Source: Cryptococcus deneoformans JEC21 (taxonomy: Eukaryota; Basidiomycota; Tremellomycetes; Tremellales; Cryptococcaceae). From it: 20,000 nt of DNA. Made by a program: the position numbers and the translations under genes. Shown in pieces: positions 8,805-18,754 of this stretch. The notes under the pieces are model-generated. The model saw nothing but the letters and a program-made list of their open reading frames with translations, was not told the DNA's origin and did no database searches. Position 1 is the stretch's first letter. The number at the start of each line of letters is the position of its first letter. Where the stretch lies: NCBI RefSeq assembly GCF_000091045.1, contig NC_006680.1:677501-697500 (forward strand), read 5' to 3'.

Positions 8805-9409
8805 TGTGTATCTGTTTGTGGTGTGCGAGTGCGTGGGCAGAGAACGTGGATTGTTTGTGGAAGAAGATGGAACGAGGGAGATAAAAAAAAGGGGGGGTTA
8901 TATACCAGCGGCACCGGCTCCTGACCCTCTGCCGCGGTGACCTCATCCGCATCTCCACCTCTCAGGGATCCTCGGTCCGTACTTCCCCCGGCCGCGACTG
9001 CCTTCCATATCACCATGCGCTCTCTCCCTGTGGAACACCATGCATTGTCTGCAGCAACCGCGGTGGCAGTGAGAATCGGCTGAAGTAGATAGTGCAGGAG
9101 AGACGGAAAAAAGCCTGAATCGAACGGAAAGAGGAGTCCAAAAGTGGCATGGAATTTAGACGGATAATTATTGTATGCCGCAAAAAAAGGCGTTTTGTAC
9201 GGCTGGCAGGAGTACAGACACGCTCGGCTTGTGTGATTTCCCTGAGATTGGTCCACATAAGACTCTCCCCGCGATAAATAATTACCATGCATACATCAAC
9301 CGCCCAACTGGCGATTATTATCGCCTATCGCGCACGCGGCATTCCCAAATATACTATATATCTCGTGACTTCTAACAACAAAAAACAACCGGCTGTAACA
9401 TGTATTCTT
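8805..9409. promoter_or_regulatory. aldo-keto reductase promoter and BDF1 3' flank, 605 nt, no gene seen
   Basis: No convincing coding frame is present. On the minus strand a TATATAA element lies at 8904-8898, about 95 nt upstream of the reductase ATG, next to a C7 run (minus strand) that creates an AGGGG/CCCCT stress-element core at 8890-8894. Toward the BDF1 end, 9310-9325 is a small inverted repeat (GGCGAT-TATT-ATCGCC) that probably lies in or near the BDF1 3' UTR. The rest is unremarkable. Confidence 0.5.
9310..9325. repeat. 6-bp inverted repeat with TATT loop downstream of BDF1
   Basis: GGCGAT and ATCGCC flank TATT exactly. It starts 85 nt beyond the BDF1 stop on the minus strand and could form a short hairpin in the 3' UTR. 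It may be chance. Confidence 0.4.
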
Positions 9410-11867
9410 TTACTCTTCCTCGCTGCTCTCCTCTTCCGAGCTAGACTCTTCTTCTTCGTAGCCAACCGCCTGCGGTACAGGGCGAGAAGATTCAAACGCC
9501 TGCAATTGCTGCTCCATGCGCCTAATACGCTCCGCTTCTTCCCGTTCGTTCACACTGCGTCGAGACACACCACCCATGGCCTTTCGGCCAGTACCACCGG
9601 CCTTCTTCACGACACCTCCACGTCCGCGCTTGCTACCTGATCCTCGCCCTCCTCGACAAACAAGGTTATACAACCTGATAACAGTGGCCGGTGGAAGAGA
9701 ATCGATATCCAGCTCAATCTCTTGGTTGCTCTGCGGGGACGTCAGTATTGAGATAATATAAAGATACTGTATGGATTGACTTACCCCTCCAATGTTGGTG
9801 GACTGCTGAATTATAGAAATCACCTTGCTCAAAGTCTCCCCATCAGTCTGCCCAATCTTCTCCGCCAGCTCTTGCTTCTGCGCATGAGAAAGATGACTGA
9901 TGTCCTCTTCTTCTTCGCTTTCATCGTCATCTTCTCTGTACATAAGATTGGCCTCCTTGGGAGCCTTCTTGGACTTCTTCGGTTGACTATTGCCGTTGAT
10001 GTTGGGGGAAGGTTTGGAGACGGAAGATTTCCGAGGAGCGGTCTTGGGTTTTGACTTGGATTTAGAGCCTCGAGCAGCACGACGTTTGGTCATCTTGGAA
10101 CGGAGAGCGGAGATTTGCTGGTTCAAGGCAATGACTTGGCTCTCCAGTGATCTCAGTTGTGCGTCTACCCAGTAGTCAGCCACCGTATCAGCAATCAATC
10201 TGAAAGCGCTTACTATCTTCATCGCTCGAGTAATCGTCAAAGGCTTCGGCCATTGGGTCTTCGCTAGAATCTCTAGTTTCCACTTTCGCCGGCACCGTCC
10301 TCCACTTTTCTTCCCAGATTTGCAGTAATTGCGTAGCAGATGTATGCACTTCGTGGCCAGGCGGGTTGAATTTTTGCGCATTGGCAACCATCAAACGAAT
10401 GTCGTCATCCACCTGATTCACATCCTCGTATGTATTCTCGGCGAGTTTGTTCTTGATAATGTTGAAGTCAATGGGACGTTTAATGACAGTAGCATAATCC
10501 GGAACTTCCTCAATGATTTTGTCGACGGGGTAAAGAAAAGGTGAAACGGCAACATAGTACTTGTTGGAAATCTCCAAACTCTTGATGGCCCTTGAAGCCC
10601 ACTGGAGTTGGGGGTCGTTCCTACGTTTAGGTTTCCGCGCAGAGCCAGGAGACTCTTCGTAAGCAAGATCTTTGGGGGGAGGAGGATGAATCTCGCGCTT
10701 AGGACGAGTGTCATCGGAACTTCGTCGGACGACAGGAGGTTGACTAATGGAAGAGCGGCGGACATGAGAGGGACCAGCAGAGGCAGGAGATGCGATAACA
10801 GGCTGGATTGAAATTTAACATGTATTTTCACTTGGAAGACAAGGCTTTTTGCAACTTACTTCAGCTGGCAGGTTGCTTAAAGACCTCTCAAAAGCCTCCT
10901 CCAATCGAGTAGCCATCTGACTGACAGGATGCTCTTTCCCATTAAACTTGCGTGAATTCTCCCAGATCCTCCTCACATCCTCAGTCACCTCGGCAACATT
11001 GTTGTACTTGCCTTTGCTAGTATCCCACTTGCTCATCTTACTCTTGTCTTTGGGAGGACCCCTGGGATCACTGACAATCAACTTGGTCTCAACCGTACCC
11101 AAATCCATAGGTGTATCGATAACGGTGTGGTAATGAGGAATGTTAAATCGAACAGTGTCGACAGGAACAAGAAAGTTGTACGCATCAGGAAGGCGCTTCT
11201 TCAGTGAGCGCACAGCATTGAGCATGTACTTGTGTTGAGTGAGCGTAAGCGGTGTGTTGGGACCGGCGAACTTGGGGGCAGGAGGAACATAGGAAAGCCA
11301 GGCCGGAGGAGGCAATGGTTGACCATCCGGTCCAACAAGAGGAACGTCAGACTGCACTGCTACAGCGATAGCCTCCCCAGTAGCCTCTCCAGCCTCTGCA
11401 GCAGCCTCCACGGCAGGCCCATCCTCCTTTAATCTCTTCTCCTCTCTTTCACCATCGAGCTCCTCCCCGGCGCGTTTGACTGGTTGAGGTGTGGCCTCAT
11501 CAAGATCCATTGACGCTGATCCTTGCGTCACGGTAGACAACGGGGCTCCGGCGGGAACCTCGGGCTTATCCTCGCCTACTGTAATCACGGTAGGGGTAGG
11601 CACAGCTGTGGGAATAGCGCTGGAAGGTAAGGAAGGGGGAGGTTCGTCGCTCGCGGCAGGAGAGGGAGGGAGAGGTGCATCCACTGGCAAAGGTGGCTGA
11701 TCGGGAGCGGCGGTCACTCCTGGCACGTCATTCTGCGGCTCACGCTCGGCTAGCGGTTGGATGTTCTCGCCCTGCGCGTCTGTAGCGGGGTTGAGCGGGT
11801 TAGGACTCCTGGGCGGCTCGGTAACGTTGGAAAGAGGAGGAACGGGCGTCTCAGTAACCTCAGACAT
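9410..11867 (-). CDS. BDF1: BET-family double bromodomain protein, 765 aa
   Basis: Four exons: 11867-10860, 10802-10214, 10164-9785 and 9730-9410; introns are 57, 49 and 54 nt; joined length is 2298 nt. BET proteins read acetylated histones and work with TFIID and chromatin. Residues 1-205 are low-complexity, Pro/Ala/Glu-rich. Bromodomain 1 (about 207-330) has FLVPVDTVRFNIPHYHTVI, PMDLGTV and the acetyl-lysine Asn in NSRKFNG (Asn309). Bromodomain 2 (about 400-503) has FLYPVDKIIEEVPDYATVI and NAQKFN (Asn482). A helix rich in Leu/Gln (534-557), a basic Lys/Ser/Pro stretch (558-603), the NET domain (about 618-685, HLSHAQKQELAEKI to DSLPPATVIRLYNLV) and an acidic Glu/Ser tail follow. Domain order is that of fungal Bdf1 and animal BRD2/4. 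Bromodomain 1 has an extra ~20-residue basic loop after PMDLGTVETKL (SDPRGPPKDKSKMSKWDTSK). Confidence 0.95.
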
Positions 11868-12302
11868 ACTGTCAGCAGCACGGGCAACAGTGTCAGCAAT
11901 ATATCAGCAATGCATGGTCATCCTCACTCGCTCACCTTCACAGCTTAAACGAGTGGAGTGACGCAGTGGAGAACGTGGACGGGACGCGACGGCAAGAAGA
12001 AGCGGCGACGTCCGCTGGTTGTGAATTTTTGAAAAACAAAGTGGAGGGGGGCGAAAAATGATGAGCGTTTGAGCGTGTTTGGTATTTATAACCCACCCGA
12101 AAAAAGGCACAAGGGGACACGCCACTCAAAGGACCATGACCACGCTACTCCATATCGCCGCAAACGCCGACTTATTCATACATGTGGCAGATGACTACCC
12201 CGTTGCTTACTGCTTTTCCTTCCCGACTCTCTCTCTATATGTATGTAGTTGTGTATATGCACTGCTATGTAGCGCGGTCTGTCTGGTACGCATGCAAATT
12301 GC
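11868..12302. promoter_or_regulatory. BDF1 promoter and MAK11 3' flank, 435 nt, no gene seen
   Basis: On the minus strand a TATAAATA element lies at 12090-12083, about 220 nt upstream of the BDF1 ATG. Closer in, 11935-11869 has the ends of an intron (GTGAGC ... GCTGACAG) whose acceptor would fall one base before the start codon, so the 5' UTR may be spliced. The part next to MAK11 (12130-12302) is pyrimidine-rich on the plus strand and shows no coding signal. Confidence 0.45.
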
Positions 12303-14048
12303 CTACTCTTCTTCACCCTCAATTTCCTCTTCTTCATCCTCGAATTCGACCTCCATCCCGTCGTCGTCTTCATCATCGTCACTCGCTTGTTCGCTTCCAT
12401 AGATGTCCTCAACCTCGTCCTCGCTCTCACTGATCTCTTCCTCTTTGACCTTGATCTCCTTGGTTCCATCTTGTCCATCAGCAAGGTAAACACAGGTCAA
12501 TCGAGTACCCTTGGTATCGTAAGATGCAACGGGTTCAACCTTGTTCTCTTCTCCCTTTTCGATATCGGTGGTAGCCGCACAGAGGTCGTAGACGTTGATG
12601 AGACCGTCAGACGAGACAGTTGTGAGGAGGATTGTCTTGCGCACATCCCCTGTAGAGGTAGGTGCGAGGAAAGGAAGTGATGAAATGGCCTTCACTCTAG
12701 AGGACTTTTTAGCAAAACCTTGCAACAATACAAAACGTAAGCGTACCGGTTCGTGTGTCCAACAAGCGTGGCGATTCTCTCCAATTCGGCCCCCTTGCCC
12801 TTGGTTTCCTTTTCAATCTCCTCGTCATCGTCCTCTTCGTCTTCAGACTCCTCCCCTTCACCCAATGTTATTCGATAGATCTCGACGACACCTTTCTCAG
12901 TACCGATACAAAGCACCTCAGTCTCTTCGCCATCCTCCGTAGAGGCAGGGAGAAGATGGAAAAGAAGGTGGTTGAAACGAGACTTTGTCTCGAGGGTGTA
13001 CAGGAGTTTCAAGGTCTACGTGGTGTAAGTTACAGGACAAGGGGCGCCAAAGGATAGTCAGTGACTTACGAGCGAGTAGATTTGGATCTTTCTGGGGAAG
13101 AGAACAGCAAAATGGGTGCCTTGTTGAGAGAACTTGACGAGCTCCGCCTCTAAACACATTCCATTAATATCTCTATTTCCTTCAAGGCATCTGGACTTAC
13201 CACTTCCCAGAGGCAGACTCGCCGCTCCTCGACCTCTCATCAAATCCCACATCTTCAAAGTTTGGTCCTTTCCAACACTTAGAGCAACCCTTCCCGTTGG
13301 ATGCACATCAACATGATTGACCCTTCCGGAGTGACCCTTGAGTGACTTGAGAAGCGACCAATCAGAAGTACGGAAGAGCGATAGAGTAGAATCAACAGAT
13401 GTGGTCAAAAGGTGAGAAGGGGTAGGGAAATGAAGCGATGTTATTGATCCTACAAACATATCAGCTGTCTTCTAATCGTATATTGAATCTGGATATGAGG
13501 AACTTACCTGTGTGCTGACTCAGACTACCAACCTCCTTCCTTCTTCTCAAGTCCCAAACTTTCACAAACTCGTCTTCACTTCCAGTAGCCAGCCATTTAC
13601 CGCCAGGACTCGCCGCAACGGCTTTGACACATGCCAAATGAGCTGGAAAGATGAAGATAGGCTCGAGGACGGGAGCGGTAGATCCAGTTGGGTAGGAACC
13701 TTCCAATCCATATAAGAGTTTCTCGTAGGAACCCGCAATAACAATGAATGTTGAAGGTCCAACAGTTGGAGGGAGAATGGACTTGCCCTTGCCCTTGTCG
13801 GACTTGGTAGGCTTTGGTGACGAGACCTTGGCGGTCTCCTCCTTCTTTTCCTTAGGCTGCTTGGCCTTGGAAGGTTTGGAGGTCTCCTTGTCCTTCTTCG
13901 CTTTTCCGTTCGTAGCTTTGGGCTTATTCTCAGCCTTGGAAGGTTTCACGCCAGTGTCAAAGGTCACATCAACCTTGGCCTTCTTTTGATAAGGAGCAGG
14001 TCTCTGGGCGCCCTTGCTGGTAGTCTTTGTTTTACCGTGTTTACCCAT
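12303..14048 (-). CDS. MAK11: WD40 ribosome-assembly factor, MAK11/PAK1IP1-like, 510 aa
   Basis: Five exons: 14048-13508, 13449-13201, 13149-13070, 13015-12747 and 12696-12303; introns are 58, 51, 54 and 50 nt; joined length is 1533 nt. MAK11 acts in the nucleolus in assembly of the large ribosomal subunit. The first ~95 residues are a Lys-rich tail, likely nucleolar targeting. WD repeats follow from about 98: FIVIAGSYEKLLYGLEG, HLACVKAVAASPGGKWLATGSEDEFVKVWDL, SITSLHFPTPSHLLTTSVDSTLSLFRT, HSGRVNHVDVHPTGRVALSVGKDQTLKMWDL, GKGVVEIYRI-like and SDGLINVYDL. The AGSYE opening and the HTNRVKAI junction across intron 4 are family marks. An acidic loop interrupts the blade near 347-360, and the C-terminal ~50 residues are Glu/Asp-rich. 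The ATG at 14048 has an ideal context (ACAATGG); the frame is also open upstream to ATGs at 14213 and 14210, which I treat as leader. Confidence 0.9.
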
Positions 14049-14490
14049 TGTGTCTAACTGATGTAAGTTGCTGTCTATAGTCTTTGTGATTAGTTGTTCG
14101 TTGCGCAGAACTTCATGGTGCGTCGTTATGTTTTGACAGAAATTCAGAAAGAGAGTGATGTGGCATTCTCTGCGTGGTGCCTTATTATTTTTATCATCAT
14201 CATCATTCATCATAATTCAATCATCAATAATTTAAATAATTAAGCTAGTGTAATTAATGACTGTATAGCGGACACATCCGCCTTTAGGTGGTGGTGGCTT
14301 CTTCTTCTTCACTCCTGCGGCCGCTTGTCGTTGTCTTGTTGAGCTTTCGCGATTCTTCAGGCTTCGACATTTGTACACTTCTCCATTTTCGTTTTCGCCT
14401 GCTGACCCGTACCTCTCTTCTTAATATACATATTTTAATCGAATATACATCACTAGATTCGAACCACCAATAATTGTCAGACCGTCAAAT
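14049..14490. promoter_or_regulatory. divergent promoter between MAK11 and prefoldin 5, 442 nt
   Basis: No separate gene is seen. The middle (about 14186-14245) is strongly AT-rich with ATC/CAT repeats and a TTTAAATAATTAA stretch, a likely nucleosome-free core for both directions. A GGTGGTGGTGGCTTCTTCTTCTTC-like simple tract lies around 14288-14310. In-frame upstream ATGs for MAK11 are at 14213 and 14210. Confidence 0.5.
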
Positions 14491-15130
14491 ATGGCTGAAC
14501 AACAAGTGCAGTTGACAGACCTCAATGCTGTCCAGCTTCAAGAAGTAAAGAAACAGCTCGATCAGGTCCGTACATGATTTTGGTACCTAAGAAACAGGAC
14601 TGACACAATTGATAGGAACTTGATCATCTCACCACCTCCTACTCCCAATTAAAGCAAGCACAAACAAAGTTCAAATCATGTATCGCCAATGTCAATGAGC
14701 TTTCACCGACCTCTAAAGGTACAGTGCTTATGGCCGCTTATGAATAGTCAATGGCTGACAAGGATCTGATACGAAATAATAGGGAAAGAAGTTTTAATTC
14801 CTCTCACGAGCAGTTTATACGTTCCAGGAAAATTGACAGATGTTGAGAACGTCGTGATTGACGTTGGTACCGGTTACTACATAAAAAAGGTAAGACTATG
14901 TCCTTAGCTGGTTACTTATAAATGACAACTGATCGCTTGTTTGCGAACGATAGACTAAAGCAGAAGCTACAAAGCATTATACTTCCAAGTCCGAATTCGT
15001 CCAGACCAATCTCGACACTTTACAACAAAGCATCGAAACAAAGCAAAATAACGTGCAAAGCGTGCAGCAGGTGCTCGCTATGAAGATGCAACAGGCGCAG
15101 GCTGCTGCCGCTGGTGGACAAAAGGCTTAG
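14491..15130 (+). CDS. GIM5: prefoldin subunit 5, 153 aa
   Basis: Four exons: 14491-14565, 14616-14718, 14783-14889 and 14954-15130; introns are 50, 64 and 64 nt; joined length is 462 nt. Prefoldin is the six-subunit cytosolic chaperone that delivers unfolded actin and tubulin to CCT; subunit 5 is one of the two alpha-type subunits. The protein has the alpha layout: N-terminal coiled coil ([20 protein letters not shown]), the beta-hairpin core with [15 protein letters not shown] and [12 protein letters not shown], and a C-terminal coiled coil ([20 protein letters not shown]) ending in a Gln/Ala-rich tail. SSLYVPG and GTGYY are characteristic of subunit 5. Length matches the family. It diverges from MAK11 and converges on Nudix copy A, 125 nt away. 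Confidence 0.93.
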
Positions 15131-15255
15131 AGGATCTCAATTATTTAGGATCCCTAGCGTAGCATAGCAAAATCATGCATGTACATTAGATGTCTGCTCG
15201 ACCAGTTTACATTTATTGCTTCTAATTATCTACTCACAACAACGGCGACCCCTTC

Positions 15256-16711
15256 TCAAGCACTTGGCAATGCAACACCAAGCCGCCTCCTCAGTCTAGT
15301 ACTGATTTCCAGGAAATGTGGCTCATTCTCTGGAGTGACAAAGCTGTGTCGCATCAAAAAGTCGACATACACCAGCCCGCAGTTAGGCTTCATATCGCCG
15401 GAATGGAGAGCATCAATCAGCTCGGGGATTGTGAGGAGCTATGCGACGTCTTTAGTATGCGAACCGTTCAATACGGATCACTTACCGCGAAAGATTCAAC
15501 CTCGTCGTCATATGGCGCTGGACGAACATATTCTTCAGAGTTTTGAGGAGGAAGAGGCAGATCGTAAAGATATTCAATTTCTACACAACAATGGATTTAG
15601 ATAATCTGTTCTACGAGTTTGAAACCGAGCCGAAGAACGCACCTGGTTGCAGGAACCCATCTGCAGTGATATAGAAATAAGTAGCGACACCAACGTTCCT
15701 TCCGATGCCATAAGTCTTTGCCATATGTTGATACACAATGCCTTACTTGATATAACGTTTGACAAGATCCTCCGGAAGGCTAGCCTCTTCATCACATTCC
15801 TTGATAATAGAGTCGATTGGGGTCATACCGGCGGGAATACCGCCAGCAACAGACTATGTGTCTGAGATCAGCAAAATTGAGGTACTCTCCTAACTGTGGA
15901 TGGCATTACGTTGTCAAGGCGGCCTGGCCAGCTATGTAAATCTCGTCAACGGTGTCCTTCAAGGAAAAGAAAGGAGGGATATACGTTGGCTTGGTTTTGC
16001 TCCTTCTTGGTACCCAAATCTTCATGTCTTGGCCAGTACCTTCATATGCTAAGCAATCATTATATGCATCAGCCGGGTGCATCAAAGACAAGCAGACAGT
16101 ACGCACCAGTAAGATGAACTCCGAATGTCGCTAATCCGAACAACGCACACGCCGCTCTTTCCAAGTGGAAAGCAACATTTCCGAACGGCTTGTCCACCGA
16201 GTTCTTGAGGGCGCTTGATTGAGGTGAAGCATAGATTGCATACAGCTCGTTTCTCCATCCTACCAAGAGCAACGTTGTCAGCTCTATAGTCTCAAAAGCA
16301 CAATCAGCCCGACCAACCTGCCAAGGGTCCAGGGAACAAGCCATCCTTCTTCCAACTTTCGACGCATTCTTTCATCACCCTGCTGAGCCCATCTTTCCCT
16401 TGACTTGCCACATTCTCCTTGAAGTAAACGGCCAGGAAGTGCGTCTGCCACTTCCCTCCTTCATCCCCTTTCCCCTCCGCTACAAAGCCCCAAATCGAGC
16501 CTTTACCGGCTTCAATGAGAGACGAGTTGTAAGATTGCATGGCACGCACTACATCGGGCCGGAGGAGACCAAGAGGTTGAAGGTGAGCCTGGTAGTCACT
16601 GAGAGTGAGATGGAAAGGCACGTAAGGGGATGGCGGAGGGGCAGGAGGAAGGGGATAATCAGGGAAGTTATCGGCTGCGAGTATAACAGGCAAGAGAGAT
16701 TTGGGCGCCAT
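15256..16711 (-). CDS. DUF4743-Nudix hydrolase, copy A, 357 aa
   Basis: Eight exons: 16711-16318, 16259-16107, 16048-15985, 15931-15910, 15853-15747, 15698-15643, 15580-15486 and 15438-15256; joined length is 1074 nt. The N-terminal half (SLLPVILAADNFPDY ... FPGPLAGWRNELYAIYASP) matches the DUF4743 region found in fungal Tnr3 and S. cerevisiae YJR142W; the C-terminal half is a Nudix fold. VPRRSKTKPTWPGRLDN (195-211) precedes the Nudix-box segment GGIPAGMTPIDSIIKECDEEASL (215-237), where KEC-x-EE supplies the metal-binding glutamates. GVATYFYITADGFLQPE and the YDDEVESF helix follow. Known relatives hydrolyse damaged thiamine diphosphates; this role is inferred, and the protein has no thiamine pyrophosphokinase domain as Tnr3 does. 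Exon 4 is only 22 nt. Intron 5 uses an AAG acceptor, so that junction is less sure. Lies directly downstream of its paralogue on the same strand. Confidence 0.87.
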
Positions 16712-17060
16712 CTTCGATCTGATTTGTTGATGGCCAGGAGGTGTTTATAATGCGAAGTGATGCCGATATATATAGACTTTAAAACAGGAGAATCAAAAAG
16801 CAAATAGCCAGAAGCAATAAATGATGATAACCGATCCACTGACGGATAGACACAACAACATACCGGAGTGCCGCTGCCCGGCGGCTGATAACCGAACGAC
16901 CTCAAACGACGAACGATCGATGATGCCTTTTCGCGGCGTTTCACCTTTGCTCCTCGTCGTCGCTTTTGCCCATTACGACTAGATATCTCATCCATTCAAA
17001 ATACCATTCTACAAACCAGATGCAGGGAAAAGAAAGCAGAGAGTTTAAATTTCGAACTTC
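16712..17060. promoter_or_regulatory. gap between the Nudix paralogues, promoter of copy A, 349 nt
   Basis: No gene is seen. On the minus strand TATA-like sequences occur at 16774-16766 (alternating TA, 9 nt) and at 16750-16744 (TTATAAA), 55-60 and about 35 nt upstream of the ATG of copy A. The gap also holds the 3' flank of copy B. An open minus-strand frame crosses it but has no support beyond its length. Confidence 0.45.
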
Positions 17061-18534
17061 TCAGATCCCTGGTCCAGACACACCACACCTCCTGTGGCAT
17101 CTTCTCACGACCTCTTCGTAGTTTGGCTCGTTTTCTGGCGACACAAATCCATGTCTTATCAGAAAATCGACTGTCACAACGGCTGACGAAGGCTTGAACT
17201 CGCCATTTCGAATAGCTTCTGTAACTCGTGGTACGGATAACAGCTATATGTGCAGTAAGCAGTAATCGTTCGGCAGGTAAGAAAGGTACATACTTCGAAA
17301 GAGTCCACTTCATCGTCATTGGGCTTGGGCAGCACGTAATCGGAAGAGTCTCGAGCGGGGAGAGGAAGATCATACGTGTACCTTCGGAGATCAGGTTGTG
17401 AGTTGATTTAACCAGGGAAAAAGCTCATGATTGACGCACTCTGCATTCGGCAAAATGTGTTCGTCTTTAATCTCAAAGTATGTCACGATACCTGCGCTCC
17501 TGATGGTTTTACAGCCATCAGCATTTCAGTGTTGATCCTGTACGCTGCCGCCTACCTGGCATATTTCCTGATCAACTTGTCTGGCCAGCCCGCCTCTTCC
17601 TCGCATTCTTTGACAAGACCTTGTATTGGGGTATGGCCTACCGGAAGACCACCGGCAACGCTCTATTCAACCAAGAGCGTCAGATTGACATGCTGTCAGA
17701 AAAAAATGGTACTGACACTGTCATATTTGAGAGGAGACCTGTAGCGATTAGCACTTCTACGGGGGACCCAAACCTTCATGTTTTCTCCTTGGCCTTCGTA
17801 AGCTTATCGTACTTGGTCAGTTCGATTACTTGGGCTCAAGAGACAGCGTACCAGTGAGATGGATACCAAAAGCTTGGCATCCAAACAAGGGTACTCCTGC
17901 CCTCTCCATTTCGAAAGCAATGTTACTGAAAGGCTCATGGGCAGCCGGTTTGCAGGTGTTGAATATGAAAGATTTCGGCGAAGCATAGATGGGAAACATC
18001 TCATCCATCCAGACTGGTGAGGGCTGTGAGTAAGGTAAAAATAGACAATGGGGAAAGCAACCTACGTTTCATGGCTTGTGGAAACTTTCCTTCCGCCCTC
18101 CAGCTGTTGAGGATCCTCGTCACACACTCGGTCCTTCCTTTCTTACCTTTGGCGTTCACTTCATCTGTAAAGTACACAGACTTTATGGTGAGTTTGAATG
18201 CTTTCTTCGTTTTCCCTCCCTCATGTTCTTTCTTTCTGCAGTTGCCGTCAGGGCATGCTTTGCCGTTACCCTCCCTATCGGCTTGGGAACAGCTTTTAAC
18301 TTCCCTTGCGTTCTGAAACAATTTTATTCCCTTTTCTTTGCTCAACATCTTCACGACATCCATAGTGACAAGTCCCACAGGTGGCAGACCATGTTGAAAG
18401 TCCTTGAATGTGATATAGAATGGGACAATCCGCTTCTTAGTCAGCGGATGGACCGTTGGGAACGGAGAAGTGTAGACAGGTAAATTGTCAGCGTGCAAAA
18501 GGATAGGAAGAAGAGATTTAGCGTGAGTAGACAT
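17061..18534 (-). CDS. DUF4743-Nudix hydrolase, copy B, divergent paralogue, 384 aa
   Basis: Seven exons: 18534-18066, 18013-17852, 17802-17717, 17662-17556, 17499-17440, 17381-17294 and 17243-17061; joined length is 1155 nt. It is a tandem paralogue of copy A: shared segments include KSLLPILLHADNLP, the IYASP segment, GIHLTG, ENMKVWVPRRS, SVAGGLPVGHTPI, YDLPLP and HGFVSPENEP, and the Nudix-box exon (107 nt) and last exon (183 nt) have the same length in both. The Nudix core KECEEEAG (257-264) is intact. Where copy A has WPGRLDN, copy B reads SPLKYDS (233-239), and the intron that precedes this stretch in A is absent. The N-terminal half has a longer Lys-rich insertion (about residues 85-108). 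Introns 2 and 5 end in AAG, a weak acceptor, so these joins need transcript support. Substrate may differ from copy A. Confidence 0.82.
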
Positions 18535-18672
18535 TGTAAGGAGACAGTGTTGTGATGGAATTTGATATGCGGAGAGATTATTACTAAGAGGTGGGTAAGA
18601 TGCTAACTCAGTTGTGGCGACGCTCTCTTTAGTATTTTAGGAAAGAAGACCAGACTTGTTACAGACGACAAA

Positions 18673-18690
18673 GGTCGTCGAAGGACGACC
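18673..18690. repeat. hairpin GGTCGTC-GAAG-GACGACC followed by an A-run
   Basis: Seven perfectly paired, GC-rich positions flank a GAAG tetraloop, followed directly by AAAAAA. It lies about 140 nt upstream of the start codon of Nudix copy B. It may be an operator-like palindrome or a structured RNA element; function unknown. Confidence 0.5.
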
Positions 18691-18742
18691 AAAAAAGGAT
18701 GTCATCGGTAAACGAATAGAGGTGTAGGTACATTTTTCAGGT

Positions 18743-18754
18743 GTACCATGGTAC
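18743..18754. repeat. 12-bp perfect palindrome GTACCATGGTAC
   Basis: The sequence equals its own reverse complement over 12 bases. It lies about 210 nt upstream of Nudix copy B. It could be a dimeric factor site, or chance. Confidence 0.45.

Noticed and set aside
14455..14466. GATTCGAACC, resembling a tRNA B box on the minus strand
   Set aside because: No A box, no paired acceptor stem and no cloverleaf can be built around it, and the surrounding sequence runs into the prefoldin gene.
15699..15746. Possible premature stop (TAA) in Nudix copy A after YIK, suggesting a pseudogene
   Set aside because: The TAA is part of a GTAAGG donor; a 48-nt intron restores the frame and matches the equivalent intron of copy B.
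16549..16995. 148-codon minus-strand open frame upstream of Nudix copy A
   Set aside because: It overlaps exon 1 of copy A in another frame and otherwise covers its promoter; no recognisable motif.
17663..17802. Search for a missing W-P-G microexon in Nudix copy B
   Set aside because: No TGG-CC triplets in a usable frame occur between the exon 3 start and the Nudix-box exon; the SPLKYDS segment aligns without a gap to WPGRLDN, so the motif has changed rather than moved.
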